A stretch of 64,000 nt of DNA, from assembly GCA_965230565.1 (NCBI GenBank), contig CBDDLH010000001.1, forward strand, positions 1 through 64,000, written 5' to 3'. Below, piece by piece: positions 1 to 8,335 of this stretch. Numbering within the stretch: the stretch's first letter is position 1; each line of letters starts with the position of its first letter. Origin of the DNA: BCD1 sp965230565. Lineage in GTDB: Bacteria; Bacteroidota; Bacteroidia; Chitinophagales; Saprospiraceae. Under the pieces are notes generated by a model. That model worked only from the letters and a program-made list of their open reading frames with translations. It searched no databases and was not told the DNA's origin. A program made the translations under genes and the position numbers.

Positions 1-214
1 TGACTCCCTGCAAATCACCACCCTGACTGAAAGCACGAAGGTTGATCTCGTACATGACGATGTCGGCTGTTTCCGGAATATCCTGAAAAGGCACACCGTA
101 TTGTGTGTACGAAAAACCTTCATCAACCGGTAGGTTAGGGTCTTCTTTTTTACAGGAAAGGGGAAAAACAAGCAATACGGAACAAAAAAGAATTAAGAGC
201 CGGACTGATCTCAT
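1..214 (-). CDS. GH13 alpha-amylase-family lipoprotein, N-terminus only (runs off left edge)
   Basis: The 71 complete codons visible start at the ATG at 214 and read off the window edge. The first 21 residues form a lipoprotein signal peptide (MRSVRLLILFC..., then a lipobox ending LSC followed by KKED), so the protein is probably anchored to a membrane outside the cytoplasm. Residues 51-71 contain MYEINLRAFSQGGDLQGV, which matches the first beta-strand of the catalytic barrel of GH13 enzymes that act on alpha-glucans. The active-site region lies outside the window, so the exact activity cannot be given. The next gene upstream (293-781) is separate and has no obvious link. Confidence 0.75.
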   Translation of the reverse strand, partial: MRSVRLLILFCSVLLVFPLSCKKEDPNLPVDEGFSYTQYGVPFQDIPETADIVMYEINLRAFSQGGDLQGV

Positions 215-292
215 GGAACCTTATTTTTATTTTTAAAAACCTTCAATTTTTGAGGGATTCAAAAATAACGAAAAATCAGGAATGGAAGCTCC

Positions 293-781
293 TTAAACGG
301 AAAATCGGGTCATATTTCCAAGGTTGATTATTTCCGCCCGGGAAAAGGATACTTCCCGTATGTACTGCATATCGCCCCACAAATAGGAATTTCCTTTTAG
401 GCCTTTCGTAGCCCGCATTCTTTTATGCAATTTTTTGATCTCCCGCTCTGTCGCTTTTCTTCTTTCACCAAGCTGACCATATAGTTTAATAGCCGGATAT
501 TTACGAAATTCCCCTGCGAACAACGACCGCAACCACAATAAAGTCGAACTATTCACTGCCAATACACAAATATTGTTATTGGCCTGAGCATGTTCAGGAA
601 GTTTGGAAGGATATTTCTCAAAATAAAAACCTGTCTGATCTTTATTGAGAAACAAGGAACCTATCGGGGTAACCGTAGGACAATTATCCTTGTCAACAGA
701 AGCAACCGACACATGGAAATTTGTCGAAAAGCTTCGATTAAAATGTTTTATGATCTGAAACCAGTTTTTTTGAATATCCAT
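293..781 (-). CDS. Pyridoxamine 5'-phosphate oxidase-like FMN-binding split-barrel protein
   Basis: A 162-aa cytoplasmic protein with no signal peptide. The N-terminal half (HVSVASVDKDNCPTVTPIGS, about residues 23-42, then FYFEKYPSKLPEHAQANNNICVL) has the beta-strand pattern of the PNPOx-like flavin-binding split barrel. Members bind FMN or F420 and often reduce or oxidise small molecules. The C-terminal half is rich in basic residues (GERRKATEREIKKLHKRMR) and ends in the short strand REVSFSRAEIINLGNM that is common in this family. The substrate cannot be told. It is a single gene, with a repeat element upstream (820-978). Confidence 0.7.
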   Translation of the reverse strand: MDIQKNWFQIIKHFNRSFSTNFHVSVASVDKDNCPTVTPIGSLFLNKDQTGFYFEKYPSKLPEHAQANNNICVLAVNSSTLLWLRSLFAGEFRKYPAIKLYGQLGERRKATEREIKKLHKRMRATKGLKGNSYLWGDMQYIREVSFSRAEIINLGNMTRFSV

Positions 782-819
782 TGGAATAGGTGTTTAGTCT
801 ATACTTTTTACTTGTCAAA

Positions 820-978
820 CCATGTAGGAGGACGAAATTAGTTTTGATCAAAATACTTTATTCAATCAAGAAGGCGCTGAGAGCTGTTACGCAAAGTTAC
901 GCTGAGAAGCGGAGTTTCGCGGAGAAAAAAACTCAGCGGTCCTCTGCGCTTCTTTGCGGCTCTCAGCGGTATAGCATT
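820..978. repeat. Dispersed repeat, CGCAAAGTTACGC family, copy 1
   Basis: This fills most of the 322-nt spacer 782-1103. The left part (ggaggacgaaattagttttg, then caaaatactttattc) is shared with 3331-3370. The core (gcaaagttacgctgagaagc ... gtttcgcggag) is shared with copies at 3328-3455 and 43110-43210. The right half (ctctgcgcttctttgcggct) partly mirrors the left half, so the element can fold into a long imperfect hairpin. No gene was seen in the spacer. Confidence 0.75.
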
Positions 979-1103
979 TTCGTTTCGCTTCAGGAAAACA
1001 TTTGATTTAAGGTAGTTCTGTCAATGTACTCACATGAAACAATATGATACCATATTAAACAGCGAACAACGTAAGCCCTCAAACAGCGAGCCTGCGAGCC
1101 CTA

Positions 1104-3179
1104 CTACTCCACCATTACCTCATCCACAAACAACCAGGCCTTTCCGCCGGCACCTCCATGCCATTCCGGGCAGGTCCCCATGCTTTTGGCGGTAATTTTC
1201 AGGTACCTTGTCCGGGTATTATTCAGCTTACAGGCAAAATCCTCCAAACCATCTTCATCATTTTTTTGGGTTACATGCTCATATTGAAAAACTCTTTTGA
1301 AACTTTCTCCATCATCAGAAATGGCATACTCCAGTTGCTGGGGATAAAAGATCCAGGAACCAATGTTTTGAAGAAATCCCACCCGAATTTTCTTTACCGA
1401 CTTAACCTTACCCAGGTCGATGATCACTTCAAAGTCATTACCTTCAAACCCGAGCCAGTTTTTGTCATGGAAGTCCGTTCCTGCTCTGGCATTATCACTC
1501 AGGCTCAGCTTTCCAAGTCCGGGATAATTCGGACTGATTTCCGAGCGTAGGTCGAGACTTTTGAACTTAGTGGTTCTGATAAACTCAGCCTCGGCAACCG
1601 GACTGGCAATAATGCCCTGTTTGACAGCAAAAGCTTTGACGACAGTTGACTTTTTGAGTTGGAATGGGGCGTCGTAAACTTTGTCAGAAGCATCCGGATG
1701 ACTGCCGTCAAGGGTGTAGTGGATTTTTGCATCAGGTGTTTCACAATTAATACTAACCATTACCTCCTCTCCGAACAATTCCTTTTTGACATGGTCGACT
1801 GTCGGGCTACTGATGACCGGTTTTGCCGTTACCTCAGCCGGTGCAGCTTTCATCTTTATGGTCCAGGCGTATTTGACCGGACGGTTTTCAGGTTTTTGCC
1901 ATTGCTTTGGAAACGTTACGGTCAATCCTTTTTCCTTATCCCATGTCCAGTCGAGGGGTTGGTTATAACCTAACAGCAAAATATCTCTGCCTGCTTCCGG
2001 TTTGGCATATTTCAGCGTAAACGATTTTCCGGGCCACTCCAGGAAAGTCGCATAAACTGCGGCTCCATTTCGGGTATATCGCACGATATCCTGTTCTGCA
2101 TAGGTCGCAAATTTTTCAGTGCCGTAAATAACCTCACCGTTCACCTTCATCCATTCGCCCATTTCAGCAAGTCTTTCCACACTCGGTTGCGGAATCAGAC
2201 CTTCCTCTGTTGGTCCGACATTGAGCAGGTAATTACCTCCTTTGGCAGCAATATCAACCAGGTTGTGGATAAGTGTTTCTGCAGATTTCCAGTTGTCATC
2301 ATTCTTTTTATAGCCCCAGCTCGTATTCATCGTCATGCAGGATTCCCAGTCCAGGTCGGAAGCACCTTCGAGGATTTCCTGCTCCGGCGTGCCGAAATCA
2401 CCTACGTACTCGCCTTCTTTATTCATGCCCTGCATTCCCTGGCGTCCCTTCCCGACTCTATTATTGATGATAATATCGGGTTGAAGACTCCTTACGAAAT
2501 TATAGAGGTCAACACCCTGCTCTTCTGTCCATTCCGGGATCCATTCTCCATCAAACCACAGAACACCTATATCTCCAAAATCGGTCAGCAATTCCTTCAA
2601 TTGCGGTTTCAAATAATCATCCCGGTATTCCGGAAATGTCGAGCCATTGGCTAACGGATGATGCCAGTCGAGGATGGAATGGTAAAAACAGAATTTGATG
2701 CCGGCCGCTTCACATTCACGGGCCAGCTCTTTCAGCACATCTTTATCATAGGGCGTTGCATCGATGATATCGTATTCCGAAACATCGGAATCCCACATGG
2801 CAAAACCATCGTGATGTTTTGAGGTGATCACGATGTATTTCATGCCTGCCTCTTTGGCTATGCGCACCCACTCTTTGGCATCGAATTTTTTCGGGTTGAA
2901 CTGAGGCGGGAATTTTTCATATTCCTCAACAGGAATTTTGGCGCTGAACATAATCCATTCGGCCGCTCCGTTAACATCCTCTCCTTTGTAAACCCCTGCC
3001 GGAACTGACGATGGTCCCCAGTGGATGAACATGCCAAATCCGGCATCACGCCACCATTGCATTCGTTCATCGAAGGCTTCGGGAGATTCATTCAGGTAGT
3101 CGACCTTTGATTCAGGTTCACAACCATAATATAGAGAGGTACTAACGATAAAAATAAAAACCAGGAGTGTATTTTTCAT
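1104..3179 (-). CDS. GH29 alpha-L-fucosidase lipoprotein with chitobiase-type and F5/8C-like C-terminal domains
   Basis: Exo-acting hydrolase that removes alpha-L-fucose from glycans, probably at the cell surface or in the periplasm. The 691-aa product (numbered from an ATG eight codons further upstream at 3203, which gives 699 aa) begins with a lipoprotein signal MKNTLLVFIFIV...YYGC. I prefer the start at 3179 because it puts the hydrophobic stretch right after MKN. The GH29 barrel spans about 35-450: GMFIHWGPSSVPAGVY, TSKHHDGFAMWDS, and GVLWFDGEW with the catalytic nucleophile Asp at about residue 218 of the long form. After it comes a chitobiase/hexosaminidase C-terminal-like module (IHYTLDGSHPDASD) and a discoidin-like module (VIIDLGKVKSVKKIRVGFL). 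The length exceeds simple GH29 enzymes because of these two modules. It is a single gene. Confidence 0.93.
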   Translation of the reverse strand: MKNTLLVFIFIVSTSLYYGCEPESKVDYLNESPEAFDERMQWWRDAGFGMFIHWGPSSVPAGVYKGEDVNGAAEWIMFSAKIPVEEYEKFPPQFNPKKFDAKEWVRIAKEAGMKYIVITSKHHDGFAMWDSDVSEYDIIDATPYDKDVLKELARECEAAGIKFCFYHSILDWHHPLANGSTFPEYRDDYLKPQLKELLTDFGDIGVLWFDGEWIPEWTEEQGVDLYNFVRSLQPDIIINNRVGKGRQGMQGMNKEGEYVGDFGTPEQEILEGASDLDWESCMTMNTSWGYKKNDDNWKSAETLIHNLVDIAAKGGNYLLNVGPTEEGLIPQPSVERLAEMGEWMKVNGEVIYGTEKFATYAEQDIVRYTRNGAAVYATFLEWPGKSFTLKYAKPEAGRDILLLGYNQPLDWTWDKEKGLTVTFPKQWQKPENRPVKYAWTIKMKAAPAEVTAKPVISSPTVDHVKKELFGEEVMVSINCETPDAKIHYTLDGSHPDASDKVYDAPFQLKKSTVVKAFAVKQGIIASPVAEAEFIRTTKFKSLDLRSEISPNYPGLGKLSLSDNARAGTDFHDKNWLGFEGNDFEVIIDLGKVKSVKKIRVGFLQNIGSWIFYPQQLEYAISDDGESFKRVFQYEHVTQKNDEDGLEDFACKLNNTRTRYLKITAKSMGTCPEWHGGAGGKAWLFVDEVMVE

Positions 3180-3327
3180 GATAACATGGTTAGTTTTAGC
3201 CATAGAAAAAAGCCTTTACCGCCAGGAAAAAAGAGATCAGGAACAAAAGTCTTAACATGGCATTGGTTTTGAATAAAACAAGTGCGTTTATCTTAAGGGC
3301 GGGCTTTAAAGATAAAGCGTTTTGGGC

Positions 3328-3455
3328 AAAGTGGGAGGACAAAATCAGTTTTGAGCAAAATATTTTATTCTATTATGGAGACACAGAGAGTTGTACCGCA
3401 AAGTTGCGCTGAGGTTTCGCAGAGTTTCGCGGAGAAAAACAATAAATCTGCGGTT
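3328..3455. repeat. Dispersed repeat, CGCAAAGTTACGC family, copy 2
   Basis: It shares the left flank (ggaggacaaaatcagttttg) and the core (accgcaaagttgcgctgagg ... gtttcgcggag) with the copy at 820-978. The right edge of this copy lies inside the open frame of the truncated membrane-protein gene 3373-3630, so the repeat appears to have replaced the 3' part of that gene. Confidence 0.75.
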
Positions 3456-3630
3456 TAATGCTGAAGTAATACTCCATAGAACTACCCAGGGACTTTTGTT
3501 TAAATACGAAAGGGTTCCCATAATAGGTTGGAAACATTTCTTTGCCCACACAGTCATACTCAATCCCAAAAACTAAAGAAAAAACCAGCCCTAGGGCTAC
3601 ATATGGAATAATGAGGAATTTTATTTTCAT
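3373..3630 (-). pseudogene. Truncated N-terminal fragment of a small membrane protein, 3' part replaced by a repeat
   Basis: The 85-aa frame opens with a convincing signal/TM segment, MKIKFLIIPYVALGLVFSLV, followed by about 35 residues of normal-looking protein (IEYDCVGKEMFPTYYGNPF, then VFKQKSLGSSMEYYFS). The last 28 residues (IKPQIYCFSPRNSAKPQRNF...) are a translation of the dispersed repeat 3328-3455 and are not protein-like. I read this as the 5' end of a membrane-protein gene whose 3' end was lost at the repeat junction. I do not recognise the family. A short native protein that happens to end in the repeat cannot be excluded. Confidence 0.5.
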
Positions 3631-3668
3631 TTTTTTTCAAAACATATTTAGTCTTATCAATTTCGGCT

Positions 3669-3923
3669 TTACTTCTCCCCAAAATTCACTGTCCCCAAAA
3701 AAACGTGGACGCCTTTTGGCTGGGGATTGCCATTGATTCTTCGCCAGGAAACAACTTGTCCTATATGGGTAAGCGCATCGGCAATTGGCCCGTTAAGAAA
3801 ATACCAAAATGAGACTTCGTCCCTGCCCATTCGATTGATCAGCTTGAAGTTTTGCAATTCAGCATCTTCCATTTTTTTCAACCTACTACTCAAATCAAAA
3901 AGTACTTCAAGGGTTTTGGCTTG
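3669..3923 (-). pseudogene. C-terminal remnant of a DinB-family protein
   Basis: An open frame of 84 sense codons begins directly after a stop at 3926 and has no ATG start near its N-terminal end. It contains AKTLEVLFDLSSRLKKMEDA, FWYFLNGPIADALTHIGQVV and SWRRINGNP. The last part resembles the C-terminal helix of DinB/DfsB four-helix proteins, where the HxGQxxSxRR-type segment carries a metal-ligand His. The N-terminal two or three helices are absent. The next gene (3944) ends only 20 bases away, so the missing half was lost by deletion. A complete DinB paralogue lies at 7618-8139. Confidence 0.6.
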
Positions 3924-3943
3924 TTATTTTAAAGCAAAAGAGC

Positions 3944-4939
3944 TTAACGTTCAACTACAAATTGCTTTAGATAAATTTGACCTTGCTGGTCTTTCACTTT
4001 CAAAAAATACAAGCCTGATGGTAAGTCTTTTATATTTAGATAATTTCTGTCAGGTCCTGTTATTTTAAGCATTAGTTGACCTGCTCCGTTAATCACTTCA
4101 ACTGATTCTGCCTCGTTTTCAGCTATCTGAAAATTCAAAACTTCATTGACAGGATTGGGATAGACATTGATTTTTGAAGAATAGTTTTGAGCAGGAAAAA
4201 TAGTATTGACCAAAGTCCATTCCTCATAAAGCGCCTGAAGGGAATCGATAGGTTCCACCTGGTCGCCATCGGCAGTAATAACCCCAAGCACAAGAGATGG
4301 GTCCCCCTGAACATCATCCGGCTGGGCAACTTTTAAAAAAGCAAATAGAGAAGAGGTGCCATTATCGGCACAACGAGCATCAGCTCCAACCACATTGGCT
4401 CCCTGTAAGGCTGCCATGAGTTTATCCGACAAGCTTCCGGACGTGTTGAGAAAATTGGCCTCCATGGAATCGAGCACTGAAGCCCCAAGTAGAATATTCC
4501 CCTGAATAGCATAATTGTCTCCCGTCAGATGTCCTTTCCAATCATCAGTGGAACTTCCGGTATGGGCTGCAGCCTGTGTTTCTTCACCCTCAAAGGCCAC
4601 AACGCCATATTGCCTCAAACCAGGATTGCTGCCAACGTCATTTGATACCAGCCAGTCGATCACTTCCTGTGGAGTATCCCCTGCCAGCAGTCGGTTAGCG
4701 GCATTAAGTTGGTTCAATTCTGAATACCATGCCTGGGTATTTATCGCTCCGAGACCGGGAAATAACTGCCCGAGAAAATCGGCATCAAGGCCAAAGCCGT
4801 TGAGGTCCACACAAGAAGCTCCGGCACTTCCGACTTCTCCGGTTTCCGGATCGGCCGCGACTATGGAGAAGGTGTCTTGTGAAAACAAAGGGTGGGTTAA
4901 TGCCAGCAGGGAAATAATGGCCAAATATTTCATGATCAA
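3944..4939 (-). CDS. DUF1028-family secreted protein with T9SS type A sorting domain
   Basis: A 331-aa secreted protein. The signal peptide is about residues 1-20 (MIMKYLAIISLLALTHPLFS). Residues 22-240 are a DUF1028 domain, an Ntn-hydrolase-like family of unknown activity, starting DTFSIVAADPETGEVGSAGA. Typical DUF1028 segments follow: INTQAWYSELNQLNAANRLL, IQGNILLG, and ARCADNGTSSLFAFLKV. The last 75 residues are a T9SS type A domain (NVYPNPVNEVLNFQI ... GLYFLKVKDQQGQIYLKQFV), which is cleaved on export through the T9SS. The third residue is also Met, so the start may be MKYLA. The stop is followed by the DinB remnant. Confidence 0.88.
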   Translation of the reverse strand: MIMKYLAIISLLALTHPLFSQDTFSIVAADPETGEVGSAGASCVDLNGFGLDADFLGQLFPGLGAINTQAWYSELNQLNAANRLLAGDTPQEVIDWLVSNDVGSNPGLRQYGVVAFEGEETQAAAHTGSSTDDWKGHLTGDNYAIQGNILLGASVLDSMEANFLNTSGSLSDKLMAALQGANVVGADARCADNGTSSLFAFLKVAQPDDVQGDPSLVLGVITADGDQVEPIDSLQALYEEWTLVNTIFPAQNYSSKINVYPNPVNEVLNFQIAENEAESVEVINGAGQLMLKITGPDRNYLNIKDLPSGLYFLKVKDQQGQIYLKQFVVER

Positions 4940-5024
4940 TTAGATTATTTGCCACCTAAAGTACACAATATTTATAAAAATTCGGATTGGTAATTGGCCA
5001 GGGGCAATCAGGTAAACATGTGGC

Positions 5025-5058
5025 ATCCCAAATTTTGGTTTTAACCAAAATTTGGGAT
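5025..5058. terminator. Perfect 16-bp hairpin, possible terminator
   Basis: The arms 5025-5040 (atcccaaattttggtt) and 5043-5058 are exact reverse complements with a 2-nt gap. Five T follow on the plus strand. It lies between the start of the DUF1028 gene (4939) and the end of the VOC gene (5292), where no plus-strand gene ends. Its sequence resembles the hairpin at 5241-5276, so it may be a duplicated hairpin and not a working terminator. Apart from these two hairpins I see nothing in the 352-nt spacer. Confidence 0.5.
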
Positions 5059-5240
5059 TTTTGTGTGTCTAATGGTTATCAAACGAGGTAGAAAGGTAGT
5101 TGAAATTAAGTAAAAAAGCCCGAAGCTCACTTTTGAGGATTGAAAAACACAAAAATGTTTACTAATTGCCGTAAAATGGTTTAAAATCTTTAGCTCCACT
5201 ATAGTGTCAAGAGACTTAATAATACCAGACTACAATAAAA

Positions 5241-5276
5241 CATCCCGAATTTTGACACTTGTCAAAATTCGGGATG
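5241..5276 (-). terminator. Intrinsic terminator of the VOC gene
   Basis: A perfect 17-bp stem (catcccgaattttgaca and its reverse complement at 5260-5276) with a CT loop starts 15 nt after the VOC stop codon. On the minus strand it is followed by TTTTATT, which fits Rho-independent termination. Confidence 0.75.
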
Positions 5277-5291
5277 AGTCATGTTCATCGA

Positions 5292-5663
5292 TCAAACATG
5301 TTGATCCAGCAATACGGGATTACCGTCAGGGTCAATGAGCGTAACACTGGCAGGGCCTGTTGTACTTTCATCAGCCTCGGACTGCAGGTTTAGTCCGGCG
5401 GCTTTGAGTTTTTTCTGAATTTCCCGGATGTCTTCAAAATTTTCAAGGGCATTCGCATTTTCGTCCCACCCCGGATTAAAGGTCAGGATGTTTTTTTCAA
5501 ACATACCCTGGAAAAGGCCTACCAGGGCATTACCGTTTTTCATGATGAGATAATTGCGTTCAAGTTGCCCGGCATAGACTGAAAATCCGAGGGCTTCGTA
5601 AAATTTTTTGGAAGCGTGAATGTCCTTGACAGCCAGGCTCACGGAAAAGGCTCCTAAATGCAT
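5292..5663 (-). CDS. VOC-superfamily (glyoxalase/bleomycin-resistance-like) protein
   Basis: A 123-aa cytoplasmic protein with the paired beta-alpha-beta-beta-beta modules of the vicinal oxygen chelate fold: FSVSLAVKDIHASKKFYEAL at the N-terminus and PASVTLIDPDGNPVLLDQHV at the C-terminus. Members bind a divalent metal and act as lyases, dioxygenases or drug-binding proteins. The substrate cannot be read from the sequence. It ends in TGA, which shows that TGA is a working stop in this genome, and is followed by a strong terminator. The amidohydrolase gene upstream is 68 nt away (189 to its preferred start at the far end being unrelated), and that gap holds the short hairpin cacagactgaagtctgtg. 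Confidence 0.85.
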   Translation of the reverse strand: MHLGAFSVSLAVKDIHASKKFYEALGFSVYAGQLERNYLIMKNGNALVGLFQGMFEKNILTFNPGWDENANALENFEDIREIQKKLKAAGLNLQSEADESTTGPASVTLIDPDGNPVLLDQHV

Positions 5664-5731
5664 AGAATGGTTGTTTTATTGATGAATGTATCGAATGATA
5701 CACAGACTGAAGTCTGTGCTACGGTAGTGGA

Positions 5732-6853
5732 TTAATCAAATTTAGTCGCTAAAAAGCGTTTTGGATTGACCTCTGCTATTTGCCAGTATTCATCCTCTGT
5801 CAGATAACCTCTCAGATCAATTCCAAACCTTCTTTCTTTGTAGTCTTTTTGTAACATGTAGAAATCCGTTCCAAAAAGCACTTTATGTTTCGGTGAATAG
5901 ATCTTCTCATCCTTGTATTCACTATTGATCACATTTTTGAGCAGCGGGTACAGGTTTCTGTCATGAACTGTAAAGGAAATATCAGAATAGGTATTCGGAT
6001 ATTTTTTCAGCAGCTGTCTGATCATGGAATACCAGTTGGTATCTTTTTCGAATTTTTCATTGGGCAGGTCGAGATACTTATCCCATTCCTCATTGCCTCC
6101 AAAATGGGCGAAATTGATCTTCAGGTTCGGAAAGTCTTCCAGTAATTTTCCAAACCAGTACGGATGGTTCAGGTATTTGGCAAATCTGTAACTGTCTTTT
6201 TTATCCTTATCACTAAAGCTTTTGAGCAACTTGGCGCTCTCGATCATAATATCGGTCGGTTTGAACCGAAAGTGATTTTTATTGGTCGGAATACAATGAG
6301 AGGTTATGGGTAATTCATTTTTCTCCGCATATTCCCAAACCTTATAGAGTCTCTTATCATTGGGGAAAAAGCCCAATCCGGGATAAATTTTCAAACCTCT
6401 GAAACCTTTTTCCTCCACATATTTTTGTACCAGGTCGAAGAGATTTTCCCGTCGTGGATCGACTCCAAGGAAAGGGATGATCAGGTTCTCACCAGCTTCG
6501 TCATTGACCGTTTTGGCCACCTGAGCCAGGTCATCGATCTGACACATGAAATCGAATTTGGCCGGACCGGCATCCATAAAGTCGAAATCCACACTCAACA
6601 CGGAAAACCTGGTATTGGACGGGTAATAACCTCTCAATTCTTTCAGCACCTCCATCTGACTGCTTTTCATGGCTGAATAGAAAAAAGCCATGTATCTGTT
6701 GATGGTGTTTTTAAACAAGGTCATGCCGACTTTGGCCACCGTACCATTCTTGGCCCAGTGCGTCGGAAACATGGAAGAAAGGTAATACTTTGGAATGTAA
6801 TCAATGGTGAAAATGTGGGTATGACAATTGTGGATTTGGTAATCGAGTTTCAT
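5732..6853 (-). CDS. Amidohydrolase-family metal-dependent hydrolase
   Basis: A TIM-barrel hydrolase (373 aa from the preferred ATG at 6853; a 17-residue longer form starts at 6904). The start MKLDYQIHNCHTHIF places the metal-binding HxH motif at residues 11-13, which is usual for the amidohydrolase_2 family. Other barrel motifs are PITSHCIPTNK (metal His), INFAHFGGNEEWDKY (His) and KVLFGTDFYML (the Asp at the end of strand 8). No signal peptide, so cytoplasmic. Members act as decarboxylases or hydrolases of C-C or C-N bonds. The insertion around 210-250 (SAKLLKSFSDKDKKDSYRFA) is longer than in small family members. The substrate is unknown. Confidence 0.85.
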   Translation of the reverse strand: MKLDYQIHNCHTHIFTIDYIPKYYLSSMFPTHWAKNGTVAKVGMTLFKNTINRYMAFFYSAMKSSQMEVLKELRGYYPSNTRFSVLSVDFDFMDAGPAKFDFMCQIDDLAQVAKTVNDEAGENLIIPFLGVDPRRENLFDLVQKYVEEKGFRGLKIYPGLGFFPNDKRLYKVWEYAEKNELPITSHCIPTNKNHFRFKPTDIMIESAKLLKSFSDKDKKDSYRFAKYLNHPYWFGKLLEDFPNLKINFAHFGGNEEWDKYLDLPNEKFEKDTNWYSMIRQLLKKYPNTYSDISFTVHDRNLYPLLKNVINSEYKDEKIYSPKHKVLFGTDFYMLQKDYKERRFGIDLRGYLTEDEYWQIAEVNPKRFLATKFD

Positions 6854-7020
6854 GGCAGTTTGAATGGTTGAGTTGTTAGATGTAAAAGAGGTTTGTGGTA
6901 TCAAAAACTTAAGATAATCAATCTTTCAACTTAAGAAAAGGATTGTGAGTACATTCCTTTTGAAAAGTTAATAGAAACATCCGGTTTCTCTAAGTTTTTT
7001 TGTTTTCTATTAGGTTAACT

Positions 7021-7065
7021 TCATAGGACGCACCTACGGCACTTGAGTATTCTTACTGGTCAAAT
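7021..7065. repeat. Multi-hairpin element, left-end fragment (copy A)
   Basis: It carries the left-end signature of the dispersed element described under findings (taggacgcacctacggcact, then tgagtattcttactggt). Only the end is present; the internal hairpins are missing. It lies between the NTF2-like gene (ends 7093) and the amidohydrolase (starts 6853). Confidence 0.6.
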
Positions 7066-7092
7066 TGGTTTGCATCCAGCTATTTTCACGCA

Positions 7093-7608
7093 TCAATTCA
7101 TCTCCGTTTTCTCCACCGAACTCGCATGGTCCATGATGATATACCACTGGCCGTCCGTTTTTTCGAGTGTATAGGTTACAATCATCCTGTTGAAATACGG
7201 TTGTCCATTTCGTTCAGGCTCCCGGTAAATTATCTCCGTAACGCCTGTACCAATCCGCTCGCCAACTTCTGTATTAAGTATTTTGGTCTCGAAAGTCCAT
7301 GAGGTATCCTGAAACCACTCTTCATGGAACAAGAGGAAGGAGTCTACAGAATTTTGAATTTCAGCCCCCGGTAGAATCAACTGCATTTTACCTTCAGGCG
7401 ACATAGTGCTTTTGAGTAATTCCAGGTTCTTGGTAGCGACGGCTTTCAAGTGAGTTTCAAGTCTTTCCTCAAATGCTTTTTCCTCGGCAAGCGGATTATT
7501 CCTTTCTGGCTGTTCCACTTCTGAAGTTGTTTTATCCGTAGTACACGCAAAAGGCAGGATCAATAATCCTGCAATAAAAATCAGGGTGGTGTTTTTGTTA
7601 ATATTCAT
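7093..7608 (-). CDS. NTF2-like (SnoaL/DUF4440-type) lipoprotein
   Basis: A 171-aa lipoprotein; the signal is MNINKNTTLIFIAGLLILPF with a lipobox ending in AC at residue 22. The mature part is a single NTF2-like cone: helix EERLETHLKAVATKNLELLK, then the strands MQLILPGAEIQNSVDSFLLF, HEEWFQDTSWTFETKIL, IGTGVTEIIYRE and RMIVTYTLEKTDGQWYIIMD. This fold binds small hydrophobic ligands or acts as a simple isomerase or dehydratase; no catalytic set stands out. It starts 9 nt after the DinB stop (7618), so the two genes are very likely co-transcribed. Confidence 0.8.
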   Translation of the reverse strand: MNINKNTTLIFIAGLLILPFACTTDKTTSEVEQPERNNPLAEEKAFEERLETHLKAVATKNLELLKSTMSPEGKMQLILPGAEIQNSVDSFLLFHEEWFQDTSWTFETKILNTEVGERIGTGVTEIIYREPERNGQPYFNRMIVTYTLEKTDGQWYIIMDHASSVEKTEMN

Positions 7609-7617
7609 ACTTATGGT

Positions 7618-8139
7618 TTATTGTAAAATAGATATATAAGCTTTCCAGGGACCGGCCTCCGATCGATAATTTTTACCCAGCACCCGGGTCATTTGATGTA
7701 TATGGCTAAGGTCGTGAACTGTCCAGGTGGCCAGTAGTTGTTTCAGAGATACTTCACCAAAATCAGGATGAGTACCCTTCATCTGAAGTTTCTCCTCGTC
7801 AATCTGCATGGTCTCCAGGATCCGTATGTTCTCCTGACGTAATTGCTTAAATTCTGACAATAACTGATCCAGTGTTTTCCCCTGGCTGTTTTCAAACTGA
7901 GCAAACCTGTCAAAAGGCACAAAGGTCTTGTCTTTCAAATCACTTAAGATGATCCTCGCCCTCGGAATCCAGTCTGTTTTTTCACCATGGATCAAATGAC
8001 CGACAATATCAAAAGGGCTCCAGGTATCGGGCCCTTCGTTGTTGTGGATCCAGTCGTCAGGAAGACCGGTCAACAGGGATTTGATCACTTCGGGAGTTCC
8101 GGAAAGGATTTGGATGCTTTGATTTAAGTTGAAGTTCAT
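7618..8139 (-). CDS. DinB-family (DfsB-like) four-helix protein
   Basis: A 173-aa cytoplasmic protein. DinB-like signatures are GPDTWSPFDIVGHLIHGEKT in helix 2 (first metal His), KTLDQLLSEFKQLRQENI in helix 3, and LATWTVHDLSHIHQMTRVLG in helix 4 (two more metal His). All three expected metal ligands appear present. The family includes metal-dependent thiol (bacillithiol or mycothiol) transferases, but many members are uncharacterised. It is the first gene of a likely two-gene unit with the NTF2-like lipoprotein. Confidence 0.88.
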   Translation of the reverse strand: MNFNLNQSIQILSGTPEVIKSLLTGLPDDWIHNNEGPDTWSPFDIVGHLIHGEKTDWIPRARIILSDLKDKTFVPFDRFAQFENSQGKTLDQLLSEFKQLRQENIRILETMQIDEEKLQMKGTHPDFGEVSLKQLLATWTVHDLSHIHQMTRVLGKNYRSEAGPWKAYISILQ

Positions 8140-8335
8140 TGGTGTTTTTTTTATTTTGATGATCTTCTATGCATTATGCCAGGTATGAAAGCAGTGTTGA
8201 CATTGTAATACCTCTGGAATACAAATGCAAATCGAACATCAACAGTTCCTGGTTATACAAATATTTTGAGCCTTTTTAAGTATTGGACGCATTTTTTGAT
8301 TTCAACGAAAGTTTAAAGTTTTCATATTTAACCAC

